Source: Roridomyces roridus (lineage: Eukaryota > Basidiomycota > Agaricomycetes > Agaricales > Mycenaceae). From it: a stretch of DNA of 64,000 nt. Below the pieces are notes generated by a model that saw only the letters and a program-made list of their open reading frames with translations, had not been told where the DNA came from and did not search any database. The number at the start of each line of letters is the position of its first letter. The first letter of the stretch is position 1. The stretch lies in NCBI GenBank assembly GCA_029378245.1, contig JARKIF010000002.1, positions 1,922,001-1,986,000 of the forward strand, written 5' to 3'. Made by a program: the position numbers and the translations under genes. Below are positions 22,244-33,193 of the stretch, piece by piece.

Positions 22244-25200
22244 TCAACCAGACCCAGGAACCCTAAACGCCGGATTGTCAAAATCCAGCTCTTGCGTCAA
22301 CGCAGCGCACAGCAACAATTCCGTTGAAAAAACGACATGATCCTTCGTGAGCGGTTTCCAGATAGACTGGTCCTCGGGACAAGAGATAACGTACCGCCCT
22401 GACCCGGTGTTCAGGATGCGGCTGGTGGGGGTTCTAGACTCCATCTGTGAGAGCATGGATTAGTCGCAAACAGAAGGTAGTCGGCTCTCTCACCTTTCCG
22501 CCCTGGGCAGCGATCACGGTCTTGAGCAACTTGCGATCTGTAGAAACCTTGGAGGTGACGTAGAAAGTCATGTCCTCAAACAGCTTTCCCCTGTTTTCTT
22601 TGGCCCGCGCCATCGCATCAGCCAAACTAAAGTCCCATTTCTGTTCATTTTCCGGGTCCGTTATGGGGTAGTCCTCCTCAGGAAGCAACTTGCTCGAACC
22701 CACGCAGTCTGTCGCCCACTTGTCCGAAACAATAAAAGCCCCTTGCGCCAGTGCACAGAGAAACTTCTCTGTACGAACAAGACTGGGGGCAATCAAATGC
22801 GTGCATTCCGACATGTCCTTGGCCATTTTGGCACCCAATTTCAACAGTCCCTGATACAAAATTCAGCTCGCAAGTCGAGACGGGCAAAGGAAAAAAGACC
22901 TTTGAAACATTGTCCGGCAACTGTACTTGTGTGGTCATTATTTTAATATTACTAGTCGTCGATCCGCGCGAGCTCGTGCTGAGGATGGAATGAGAATGAG
23001 AAAGGACAGCCTGATTGCAGTACTAACCTCGCATTGGCGCTCTTGGCTTTGGACTTTGACTTGGAAGGCTTTGGGGGAGGAATCTCGTTTGAAGTATCCG
23101 TATCTTTTTTCCTGCCACCTTGCGATCGTCGCCGTGGTTTCTCAACAGGCTCAGCCTCGCTCTCTTCCGACTCGGGTTCTTTCGTCTTCTTCGCCCGCTG
23201 AGGTTTGGTGGGTACAACCGCGGCCGCCGGTTTCTGCACTGCCTTTCGGGCAGGACCCTTCTGCTCATCAGCGAGAACGCGGACACTATCCATCCTGGGT
23301 ACCGCAGAATCCCGACCAGGTCCCGCGGTCATCTTCCTCTTCAAAGGGGGCGCAGCGGGCTTGGCGCGTTTTTTGGGCGGAGGGGAATCTGAGTCGGTGG
23401 CGTCATCCTCGTTGCTCACAGACTCGACGGGCTGCGCCTTGCGCTTCGAACTATTCGAGCTAACTGGTGGTGGCTTCTTCACGACGCGGGCACTGGATGG
23501 ACCGGGAACCGGCTCTGTTTCGGGTTCCGCGGCAAACATTACGGTGCTGCCAGTCTTGGTTTTCGCCTTCCCCTTCCCATTCGCCTCGACCTGCGTTTTT
23601 GCGTGTTCTTTGGTCGATTTCGGAGGTTGCTCTTCGCTGGATTCGTCGGAGCGTCTCGGCTGTTTCTTGCGCGTCGGAGGGCCGTCCGCACTAGTAGCCG
23701 GCTTCTGAGGTCGTTTGGACGGACCCGGTTCATCAACATCCATCGAATCCTCGTCCTTGCTCCTCTGCTTCTGCGGACTGACCGACTCGGCAACGATCCG
23801 AGGTTCACTCACAAGTCGTGATCGTTTGGACTTTTGCAGAGGTGTCAGACACGCCTCTCCTTTGTCCTCGTCGTCCATAACTATGTCGCTACTCTCGAGG
23901 AGCCCTTCCACTTCACGGAGGCTGGCCTCGGTCCCTATCGGAGCCTTATGACGCGCATTGAAGTCTTCTTCTTCCTCGATGTCCAAATCATCAATGGTAA
24001 GAGTAACGCGTTGCTGAGCGAGCATCTGGGCGAAGTCAAAGGTCGACGGGAACTCCATGTACTTGGACACTGCTGGGGTGAGGCAACGCCACTGTTGAAA
24101 GCAGTCCTCTAGCCAGGTCTGGTTGAGGTGTCACAACAGTCACGTCACAGGGAGCCTCCAAGAGAACGTACTTGGTTCACGATAGGTATCGACCAGGAGA
24201 ATGCTTTCTCCGTTTTTATCCCACTCGAGCTGAGGATCATGTGAGCCGCGAGTTACAAGTAGCGAGAAAGGGATGAAATACTTGGCTGCAATAAGGATGG
24301 TGTTGACGTTGGACATGGTCGGCGTGTACTGGGCTCCCATCAGGCTAATCAGCCGCTTGATATATTCGCGCGCCTCTCCCGTATAGTTGGTCACAGTAAT
24401 TCGCTGCAGAAAAAGTTACATTCAAATCACCTAATCAAAATTGAAGCTTACATGCTTCGAGAAATTTTCGATTTCTTTCTTTCGCACCGGATAGTGCAAG
24501 AGCTGGTCCATCGGACTTGTCATAATACCCGTGGTGTGCACGTAGAATATCCAGGCAAGAGTTCCTACGACTTTGCCTTCTCTGGCAGCCTAGGAGCAAG
24601 ATCAGGAAGGTGTAATAATTTGAAAGTTAAAACAACATACTTTGAAAAACGCCGGCCCACTCCTCCATCGCGTCACAAAAACGTCGCATTCAGAGACATT
24701 ATCAAGTTCCTCCTCCTCATCGCCATCGCCGTTGTTCGACATGTAAGGTACGATCACGCCTCCACCGGCTTCAACCGCCGCCTCGATGGCAGAGCGCTTA
24801 TCAGACGCGAGACCCAACGTGGGACTGAGGAGGATTTTGCGCCGGCCCCAGATCTGCTCCACGGGCTCTGCAGGTGCAGGGAACGGTCCACCGAGCTCTG
24901 GATCCCAATTGGCGGACTTGAAGAATACTCTCTGAAACTCGCTCAATTTGTCTGCCTTCTTTGATTGGGAATCCAGGGGCTTTGGATGCAGATACTTTGG
25001 GTTGGGCCACTCGTACAGAGCCGTCGGAAGTCTGGCCCCGAAACCTAGCCGGAGGGCGTCGTCGAACCAGTGGGGAATAAGGACTTTGATTTGCGTTCGC
25101 TCTGGAGACGCCATGACCGTCGCGTACTTGTCGGAATCAGGAGAGGTGGCAAAGAGATGAGTGACATCTTTGGTGAGTCCGCGCCTCCATTGGCCGCCCA

Positions 25201-25696
25201 AGCTGGTGATTCCTGTTTCTATAATTGCCAGATCTGCAGCGGAGATCTGAAAGGAGGGTCAGTATCCTCGTGGCGCTGAGAAAACGCGACTTACACCAGT
25301 CCCACACGCCACAACCCCAGAGAATATAGCTGCTGGGTCGGCCGAGAAGAATTCGGTTCTGTTGAACTTGAGGGCGCGTCGTTTTTGCATATGAAATCAC
25401 ACGTACGGCAGAGCTGTTCCAAGGATAAGAGACCGGTCGGCCCAGATATCCTGCATGTCGTTAGACAAAGTGAAACAAAAGGGGTTTGTTGTACGGACGC
25501 TTATTATCTTGACATCTTCCTTCACTCTGTCCCAACCCTCGAACCGAAACGAGTTTGTGACGATGTGGGTCGCAGACTCGAGTGTGTCGACCACCTGCCC
25601 GGCATTGCATTCGAGAATGTGGGTGATCTCAGCTCGTCGTGCTTCGGACAGAGTTTCGGGCAGATAGCACTTGGCCAGCCCGAAAATGTCTACCAT
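22244..25696 (-). CDS. Multi-BRCT DNA-damage scaffold, Rtt107/Brc1 type
   Basis: Eleven exons (25499-25696, 25407-25450, 25295-25358, 24641-25246, 24452-24589, 24282-24403, 24172-24229, 23028-24118, 22900-22978, 22494-22850, 22244-22444) give about 985 residues. Four BRCT-like repeats form the N-terminal half: ATHIVTNSF, FFSADPAAIFSGVVAC, LGGQWRRGLTKDVTHLF, SWSIPIVNQTWLEDCFQQW. A basic/acidic low-complexity linker of about 330 residues follows (KSKSKAKS and many KK/SP). The C-terminal pair (CTHLIAPSLVRTEKFLCALA; FYVTSKVSTDRKLLKTVIAA) corresponds to the BRCT5-6 module that in Brc1/Rtt107 binds phosphorylated H2A. The protein should act in replication-fork repair in the nucleus. It is divergent from ALG14 with 145 nt between start codons. 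Confidence 0.85.
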
Positions 25697-25841
25697 GTCG
25701 CGCAATAATAAAGTCGGGGAGAAGAATCGAGGGCCTCAGAGGCCGTCCTGGAATGTGGGTCTGTTGGTGGACGCGTCGAAAGAGCAAGCCATCACGTGCA
25801 AAACAGCCGACTTCAACACCATTTGATCGAATTGATCTGCT

Positions 25842-26659
25842 ATGCACCTCCCAATTGTCTTCACTGTCCTCATCGTCTTGTATCGCCTCTATTGTGCTCT
25901 GCCCCGTCGTCGAAATGCAGTCCAGCACTCTAACACAAAGTCCCTCGCTGTTTTCCTTGGCTCAGGCAATTTATCTCGTCATGCTCGCGCTCACTGCTGA
26001 ATGCAGCCAGGTGGACACACCAGTGAAGCTCTGACTCTGCTCTCAGCCCTGGACTTTGAGCGATATTGCCCGAGAACTTATGTCATCAGTGAGGGCGATT
26101 CTCTGAGCGCACAAAGGGCGCGTGACTTGGAATCGTCAAAGGCGTCGTCAACGGTAGGTTTCTACGCGTCCAATTCTTGTACTATACTCAAAATACAGAA
26201 ATATACCATATTGACAATTCCGCGCGCGCGCAGAGTTCACCAATCTCTTGCTACCACCCCACCTACTGCGTTGCATTCTCTCTTGTCGTGCATCTATCAC
26301 GTCACCCTGGCGCGGAAACCATTCGCGGACATCCTCATTCTGAATGGCCCCGGGACGTGTTTCGTGCTCTGCATTGCTGTCTGTGTCAATAGAGTGAGTG
26401 GTCCGCTACGCTGAAGGTATGACTGAACGCCGCAGTTCCTGGGACTCTCCGCGCCCAAAACGATCTACATAGAGTCGTTTGCTCGAGTTGAATCGCTGTC
26501 TCTATCGGGCAAGCTGCTTTACCCTTTCGTAGACAGGCAAGCAACACAGACCCACCTCCAACGTCAGACTCATCCATACTTTTGCGCAGATTCGTAGTTC
26601 AGTGGCGACAGCTATTAAAAAAAGCAAAGGGCGCAGAGTTCCGCGGCCTGCTTGTCTGA
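25842..26659 (+). CDS. ALG14: UDP-GlcNAc transferase subunit Alg14
   Basis: Five exons (25842-25965, 26011-26153, 26199-26393, 26436-26536, 26590-26659) give about 210 residues, the normal Alg14 size. The N-terminal membrane anchor (PIVFTVLIVLYRLYCAL) is followed by the nucleotide-binding loop FLGSGGHTSEAL, then LILNGPGTC, IYIESFARVESLSL and DRFVVQW. Alg14 anchors Alg13 at the ER for the second step of lipid-linked oligosaccharide synthesis. Introns 1 and 4 must use GC donors (AG|GCAATT and AG|GCAAGC): only these restore GSGGHT and DRFVVQW in frame. The gene converges on the U2AF gene with 71 nt between stops. Confidence 0.9.
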
Positions 26660-26730
26660 CCTACAGCAGTACATTTTTCAGTGTAACAATAGAAAACCTA
26701 GAAAGCAGCAACGGATGAACGGGTTCAGGA

Positions 26731-27630
26731 TCACTTTCTTGTCCACCTGTCTTCGCCATTGTTACCGCCCCGTCTGGAAGGTGGACTGGCACTACGGCCA
26801 CGTCCCCCCTCGCGCTTGGTCGGCTCCCATCCTCCGCCTCCGCCAGTAGTCTTCGGAGGGTTGAGCCGTCTCTCGAGACGCTGGCCTACACGCAGAGAGG
26901 AGACCAATTCCTTGGAAGCCAGTCGCAAATGCATGAAATTGCAGAACCCTCCACGGTTGCATTCACCATTTTCGTTTTGCCTGCAGCACGCCTCGCGAAA
27001 GTCTGTGACGGGAGACAGTTCGGCGTAGAGAGGGCGACCTGTACACGTTTAGTTGACAAAGTAGTGAAAACCGCGTTCTCGTACGCACCAGCATACCAGC
27101 GTTCGTTGAGATTATCCACAGCTGCCTGGGCCTCCGTTTCCCATTCGTATCTGGCATAGACATTTCCAATCAGGTGGTCTCCAACGTTGTCGCACACCTG
27201 GAAGAAAAATGAGCTGTTGAAGCAAGCGAGTAGAGACGGACGCACATGCAACTCCAACAAGTGCCCAAACTTGGTGAGCTCACAGTACAGATCTTCATAC
27301 ACGGCATCGAAACCCTCCTGGAGCTCCTTCTCTGTGAGCTTGCAGACGGGGTCGTGCGCGGGGTTGTGGTAGACATTGGGGAGTAGGATGGTCTGCGAAA
27401 ACGGCGGTTTGATGTGCTTTCGCGAGCAGCGGTCTCCGTGGCGGCAGGCGCCGATCTGCAAGAGGTTCGTTGTCAGAGTTTTGGCAGCGCCGGGGCGCAG
27501 AATCTGACCTTGTAGTAGAAAGAGCAGTTGACGCGATCCTGCTCTGTTCCAAAGATGTTGGCCTGTAATTGGTGAGCAGGACGGAAAAAACAGCAAGAGA
27601 CGTGTTGTATCCTACCAAATGTGAAGCCAT
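26731..27630 (-). CDS. U2AF small subunit, splicing factor
   Basis: Five exons (27616-27630, 27509-27562, 27246-27455, 27089-27197, 26731-27038) encode about 231 residues. The first exon carries only MASHL. Two CCCH zinc fingers flank an atypical RRM: [20 protein letters not shown] at the start and REACCRQNENGECNRGGFCN after the RRM core (GNVYARYEWETEAQAAVDNL). The factor recognises the AG at 3' splice sites together with U2AF2. The C-terminus is short and Gly/Arg-rich (TGGGGGWEP, GRGRSASPPSRRGG) instead of a long RS domain. Length and order fit the family. Confidence 0.95.
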
Positions 27631-27756
27631 TTTGCGTTTCGCCTTTCAGTGGGACGTGAATCGGACGTGAACGAGTGAGTTTAAGAGGGAATTGCCCGGA
27701 TGACTAAGCTTCTCGAACTTGCGAGAGTTGACTCGACAAAATATATTTACAGTAAT

Positions 27757-28797
27757 CTACACAGGCTTTGTCCAGGACATGAACGAGTCGTCGTCGTACG
27801 GAGGAAGCCCACTTTCGTCCCAAATTGACACCTTCCCTAGCGGATCTGAGCATTGCCTCGCATTCTGGAGCGCATTCCTGACCGAAATGAAATGAGCAAG
27901 CATCCTTTCGTCGAAAGAATCCAAGTCAGACCTCGTAATTGCCTCCAATTCAGCTATCTTGCTACTGAGCAGGCAAGGCGGACCGCGGAAGTGGTAGCTA
28001 TCCATGAAGGCTGCCGCCTTGCGTAGCTCAGACTGTAGGTGCACAACCATATTATAGGTGACCGACTCGTTCAAACAGCATTCTCCCATACTCGGCCCAG
28101 GCCAGAGAGTGTCGTGGAAACTGGGCAAGAACGGTGGGGGAGGCTCAAGCGGGTATAGTCCCGCGAGAGAAAGAGCTGGAGAGCTGGCGGGCGAGTGGGT
28201 GTGAGTCGAGTACTGCGAAGACCTGGGGGAGTCTATGGTGAGCAGATCGGCCCAGGGTAGCGATTGACCAAGAAGCGGAGGTGGTGACGTCGTGGCTTCA
28301 AGGGTAGATTGTAACAAGTCCTTCGCCCGGGCATCGGTCCATCGAGGGTGTGGCTTATTTTTCAGCTGATGAAAAACGTAAGAACCCGCCGCGGTTCGAT
28401 TCGACGAGCGTTTACCTCTCGCACCACACCTTCCAGCTCCGCGACACGGTTGAGAAGCCTCGAGCTTTCATCGGGACTCGTGGTAGCGCTATCAACCTCG
28501 TAGACGCAGATCCCGCTCTGGATAGTTTTCAGTCAGCGAGCGCAATATAATAGCAGCAACATACCAATCCGAGCTGAGTGCATCTGGTACAAGGACGCTT
28601 TCGATCGCAAGCGCGCTTGGTTGTATGACAATTCAGGCAGGACTGAGTGGTCCGGTTTCGGCGACTGAAAGCGACAATGTTAGAAAGACGTGGGGACAGT
28701 CAACGCCCGCTTACCGCTTACGATGATCGACGCCTGGCAGCGCAGTGGACAGAGTCGGCTTTGCAGATCCTCGTTTGCTGGTAGAATCGACAGGCAT
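27757..28797 (-). CDS. Zn2Cys6 fungal transcription factor
   Basis: Four exons (28715-28797, 28565-28664, 28416-28517, 27757-28365) give about 297 residues. After a short Ser/Lys-rich start comes the binuclear zinc cluster: QSCLNCHTTKRACDRKRPC then TRCTQLGLSGICVYEV, with six cysteines spaced as in Gal4-type DNA-binding domains. A leucine-containing coil (SSRLLNRVAELEGVVREL) follows, as usual for dimerisation. The rest is Pro/Ser-rich without a recognisable fungal regulatory domain, so the target is unknown. The stop lies 126 nt from the U2AF start in the same direction. Confidence 0.85.
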
Positions 28798-31043
28798 GGG
28801 GGCACGTCTTCGCTGAGCACTGCTACGTCGTCTTTTATACACCACGGACTCTTGGCGCCCAGAATCACAGCGTCAGAAAGGCAAAGGCGCGGATATTTTT
28901 TGGGAACCAAGATATCGAGCAAGTCGGAGAAGCAGACGTAGATCCCCAGCGCTTTCCCTTGGCAGCGTCCAAGCTTATTGACGAGAGAACCCAGGCGGGC
29001 CATTTCGAGTAGCAAGATGACCATTTTACAAGTAGCCATGACTCATTGCTCGACGGGTCTTGAATTGTCCGACGTATGGTGTGTGGTCCGGAATGAAATT
29101 TCTTGGAGACGGTGCGTCTGCGCATGTGGAGTGCAAGGGGCTCTTCCTTGGCCAAAAAGTGTGCAACACGGGACGAGGAGAGACCGATGCGATTGACCTG
29201 CCGCCACTCAGGAGCTGATGCAACAGGGTACTCAATCTTGGCAATAGATGAACAGGAACGGCATTGAAGGTCCGCAGGGTGTCTTTGGAGCGAGCCCATC
29301 TTGCGAATTGTACACGGCCGCACACATTTCTCACGAGTTTCGTAGAATCGAGACACTTGCAAACACCATAGGGAAGCATTAAAAAATATGATAGGAAGAC
29401 TTTCAAGACCTACGTAGCTTTCCGACACCGAAGAAACTTGTATTTACGATGCAGTAATTGTGCGAGACACTCTTGAATAAATCTTCATAGTGATCAGCAC
29501 GTGTATCTCCTTTTCTGGCTGCTACGCCAGCAGCCCGATTTGGCTTGTCCGCTATATTACTGCTCGATACACGCAACGACGATGGATTCACAATGTACAA
29601 GAAGACAACAGATGATAGACGGTGAGGTGGAATGGCAAACCCTACTCTTCCTGGCCCGCCAGGTTCGTGCCGCCCTTGCCCACGCCCAATTGGCCACGGT
29701 GACGCACCGCGATCGCGTCGTCGACATCCGTGTGTTTGTTTGATACGAGAGGATTGCGGCGGATGAGCAAGCTGGGCAATCGCAATGAGGTTTGGCACAG
29801 CGGGAAGAAATCAACACACCTTGCGACGTGCTCCAATAGTACAGGAAGGTCCTCGCCACGATCCAGATCTCCGAGGTACTCATTGAACGTGCGGAGACAC
29901 TGGATATAATGATTAGCGTTGAGCACCATAGCAACGACAACCAACGTACCATTATGGCAACCAGGGACGGCGTAATGGTCCGCAACTGGGTGAGAGTTGC
30001 TCCGCTAAGTCTGTGGAGACTCAGACGATCAGTATCTGCGCTGCCAGTGTGGATAACAACGCACGGGAGACGATGAGGCCGGCGGTGATGGGAGGTCCGA
30101 GGGAGTCAGGGGGGAAAGAGATGCGGACAAGGAGGCTGCCAAAGAGCCGAGCTCTACAGACGGAACCTGTACACGGGTTAGAGATAGCCGTGATTGTAAG
30201 TGGCCACGGGAACTTGTCATTAGGAGCCACAGTGATGCCTTCTCAAGCCTGGAAGAGCGCCAGGGAGCGGGATTGAGGAGAGTGAGATGAAGGGAAGAAG
30301 AGAGAGTTGTTGACGATTGTCTCTCCCAATCCCGGATCCGGACATCAACAAACATCACGTGTCGATTCACGTGCTCGGCAATGGACTTGTCACATTCTTC
30401 GCGTCTCTTCCTTGCCCCTTGCCCGAGCTCACCTGCCGCCACACCCTTCAACTCCCAACTCAGCGCGACAAGGCGCTGAGAGCGCACATCTGATTTCCAG
30501 TCTTGTCTAAGTCTTGTCGAGGTCGCCAGGCGGGAGAAGGGATGTCGAAGGTCCCCAGTCAAGGGTCCCACGTGGTGCTTGGCTGGCAGAGGCCTGCAGA
30601 GGCCCGACGTCAGCCGGAGTCATGGCGGTGGCTGAGACAAAGGACGAGACAGGACGACGAGAAGTGCCTCTGATCCGACTTGTCGAATGCGGCAATCCGA
30701 TCGAGAACCGATGTACAAGGGCCTTGCGGCATCGATGCCACCTGGATTCCACCTCAGGAAATTATGCAAATGCTGAATATACTAAGGGCTGTGGTACATT
30801 TTTCATGAGTGTGGCCCTCGTATCGCAAAGGGCATGGTATTCTATTTTTTTCTTAACAACACTCTCGAGATCATCATAATACTCCTGATGATTGGTTTTT
30901 ATCAGAATGTGGTCTGGCTGTGTAACAAGTGACAGAGGCAGGAGGACAACGGACGTTACGAACAAAACAAACATCCTCTCCGAACAGAAAATCACGAAAT
31001 TCACATTATATACACGAGTATTTAGATGTTTTGTAGACGGCAT
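28798..31043. other. Poorly resolved 2.2 kb stretch, possible minus-strand gene
   Basis: No protein in this stretch could be identified. The best candidate on the minus strand joins an exon reading GATLTQLRTITPSLVAIM (about 29952-30010), an intron GTACGTTGG..TATCCAG and a terminal exon (29642 to about 29900) reading CLRTFNEYLGDLDRGEDLP and ending NLAGQEE. Upstream frames (about 30030-30350) are Ser/Pro/Leu-rich and could not be joined cleanly. The part 28798-29640 and the part 30580-31043 show only short frames without similarity that I recognise. Confidence 0.35.
29642..30010 (-). CDS. Unassigned spliced gene, 3' exons only (candidate)
   Basis: Two exons are suggested by a good intron between them (GTACGTTGG to TATCCAG, with GCTAATC as a branch-like site). 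The terminal exon encodes a plausible globular stretch, DLPVLLEHVARCVDFFPLC, followed by a polar end. I do not recognise the family. The upstream part is uncertain because the exon preceding the SLSGATL segment could not be found. It may be a real small gene or chance. Confidence 0.3.
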
Positions 31044-32260
31044 TCACGCCAGTGCGCTGATGAGCCCACCCAGAAGCGTTACCCACCAGGCGCGATAGAG
31101 CGCACGGAAACCCTCCTCGTCAACAATGGTCTTTGCACAATGCACTAGTCCCAGGTAAGGATCCGCTTCGTTCCGCAGCCTAATCAAGGCGTCAAGAGTA
31201 GGAAAGAAATCTTGAGAAATGCACGTACCCGATCACATCTTCCTCGGCACCAGCAAACTCGGGGACGTCTTCGGCTTCGCCATCGACCTCTTGCGTAACC
31301 GAGTTGTACTCGGCGGCCGCGTGGTTACGCTGGATAGCGAGGCGCGTCGCGATCACCTCGAGCGGGGTGAGAATGGCAGTGCTGACGAGTACTATGAAGA
31401 AGTATATGGCAAGCTTGCCAGGGGTGATTTCTGGAAACGCAAGCCCACCGGGGCCAGCGGTCATTGGGATGAGAAGGCGATGCAACGGGCCCAAGATGAC
31501 GGTCTGGAAATTATTAAGGTCGAGGCAGTGTGCACTAAAGAACTTACGACATAGGCAACGTGCAGGGATTCGGCGAGAAGGAGGCCTGGGGTCATGTACA
31601 GAATCCAAGGTCGGCGCATTTCCGTTGGAGTCAACAGAACTCGAAGGGATTTCAGAGGCTGGAAATACGGTAGTTTGTGCGGGGTGGTGATGGACCTGTC
31701 TGCGAGAACTGAGTAAAGCGTCCCGGCATTAAGAGGGCAACTTCACATGTTATAATGGCACTTGGGAGCGACAAAACCATCATGCCGACGCCGTAGAGCA
31801 GTGTTCCGACCACACCAGCGACTGGAGGGCGATATGCGCCGTGCCGATGCTGACGCGGCGAATCCGATTCCGAATCATCGAGGAAGATGAGGAGAGACAG
31901 AGAAACCACGAGTGCAGTGAGCAGGGTGGGCATTAAGCCCTTGTAGAGACCTTGCAGGCCTTCAATATTCCAGACGCGACGGAACATTGCAAAGTAGGAA
32001 GTAACAACGGGGCCAGTATGCGGTGCAGCTCCGTCTTCAACATCGAGGGCCTATGATAGGTTAGGTCAGGTTATGTGGTTTTATTCCAACCCACAAGTCC
32101 GATGGGGGTGTAGTTGGAGCGGAACCGGACGAGGCATCCTTGGTTTCATAAGATTGTGTCGTGCACAACGCAACAGGTGGGACCCACCAGTAAGTGGGAC
32201 GACGATCATTAGGGACAGGCCCAGAGAGGGTACCAGCACCACATAGTCGAGGAAAGCCAT
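31044..32260 (-). CDS. Mitochondrial carrier-family protein
   Basis: Six exons (32188-32260, 32095-32138, 31747-32050, 31548-31699, 31229-31503, 31044-31179) give about 327 residues. Carrier repeats can be recognised by PLTGCLVRFRSNY (first repeat; PxxxxxxR in place of the full signature), EGLQGLYKGLMPTLL, the matching LTPLEVIATRLAIQRN in the last repeat, and EEGFRALYRAWWVTLL near the C-terminus. The protein is expected in the inner mitochondrial membrane or an outer membrane branch of the family. The signature motifs are degenerate, so the substrate cannot be proposed. All joins restore hydrophobic helices. Confidence 0.75.
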
Positions 32261-33193
32261 GGAGGACGGGTTGAGGACGCGTCAGAGTTCCGAGCAAGTA
32301 TTGATCAAGCCTGGCCGCAGCACATCCCAATCCGTCTTGTTTGGTCCACTTGGCACTCTTTGCATCCTCTTGTCCCGAACGTCCATCTCACCGTCCCGAT
32401 CTTCCTCTCGACCATTCCTTCAACACAAAACCTCTACCACCACATTTGAATTACCAAGTGATATATCGTTGCTTCATCCCTCCCTCGTCAGTTCTCACCT
32501 GTGTCTCGAATTCACGTTCCGCACCAGGAACGAAATACGGCGACGGATAATACGATTTCCGAGAGATTCCGGATTTGATACGTTTTTTGGGAGTTGGGAT
32601 TTGTCTGTGGTGTGTGTATTCTTCGACTCGACTTGTACCTCGCACACCATACACAACATACTCCTCGGTTCCTCTGTCTCTTTCGCCTGACTCGGACTGT
32701 CGCTATGACCTTGCAGCGTTGGGGTGGAATAAATTATCATGTTGTCCACGAAATCTATCCTGTCGGTGTGCATGCCTGGCATCCGATCCTTGTACTCCCC
32801 CTTCCAGGAACGCAGTATTCAGATGGAAGGCAGCCCTCGGGCTCTTGTTACCAGCGGTGGCAACGATCCCGAGTGTCGCTGGAGCGCTTGTGGTTGGTTC
32901 CATGCCGTCTTGCAGCGCAATAGAGGGATATGTGGCTCTTCTGCAAGCCCAAGGCTACGCTTCTCGAGAGAGGAGGATACGTCGTCGTGTTCTTCAACGA
33001 TATATTATTCCACCGCCGTTCATGTACATAGTCCTACCAGTCTGTAGCATTACCTTGCAATCAGAGTCCATCCATTGCCTGCCATTTTGCCGTGAACTGG
33101 AACCACACCCACCAATTCGTTGCTCGTCATTGGCGATAGCACTCCCCCTCGCAATACCCTTATTCTTCTTGTCCCATCTTACACTTGTATGCC
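32261..33193. other. Intergenic region between divergent genes
   Basis: This 933-nt region separates the carrier gene (minus) from the Fun30-like gene (plus). It is rich in pyrimidine tracts on the plus strand (for example 33150-33185), a common feature just upstream of basidiomycete start sites. Frames of 66-210 codons exist on both strands but begin with non-ATG codons or lack similarity; none is supported as a gene. Confidence 0.45.

Noticed and set aside
26219..26235. Alternating CGCGCGCG run considered as a Z-DNA or regulatory site
   Set aside because: Lies in ALG14 exon 3 and encodes IPRARRV; codon composition explains it.
32703..32903. Minus-strand frame starting MEPTTSAPATLG upstream of the carrier gene
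   Set aside because: Has an ATG but no recognisable similarity, and no splice site joins it to the following frame (32495-32782).
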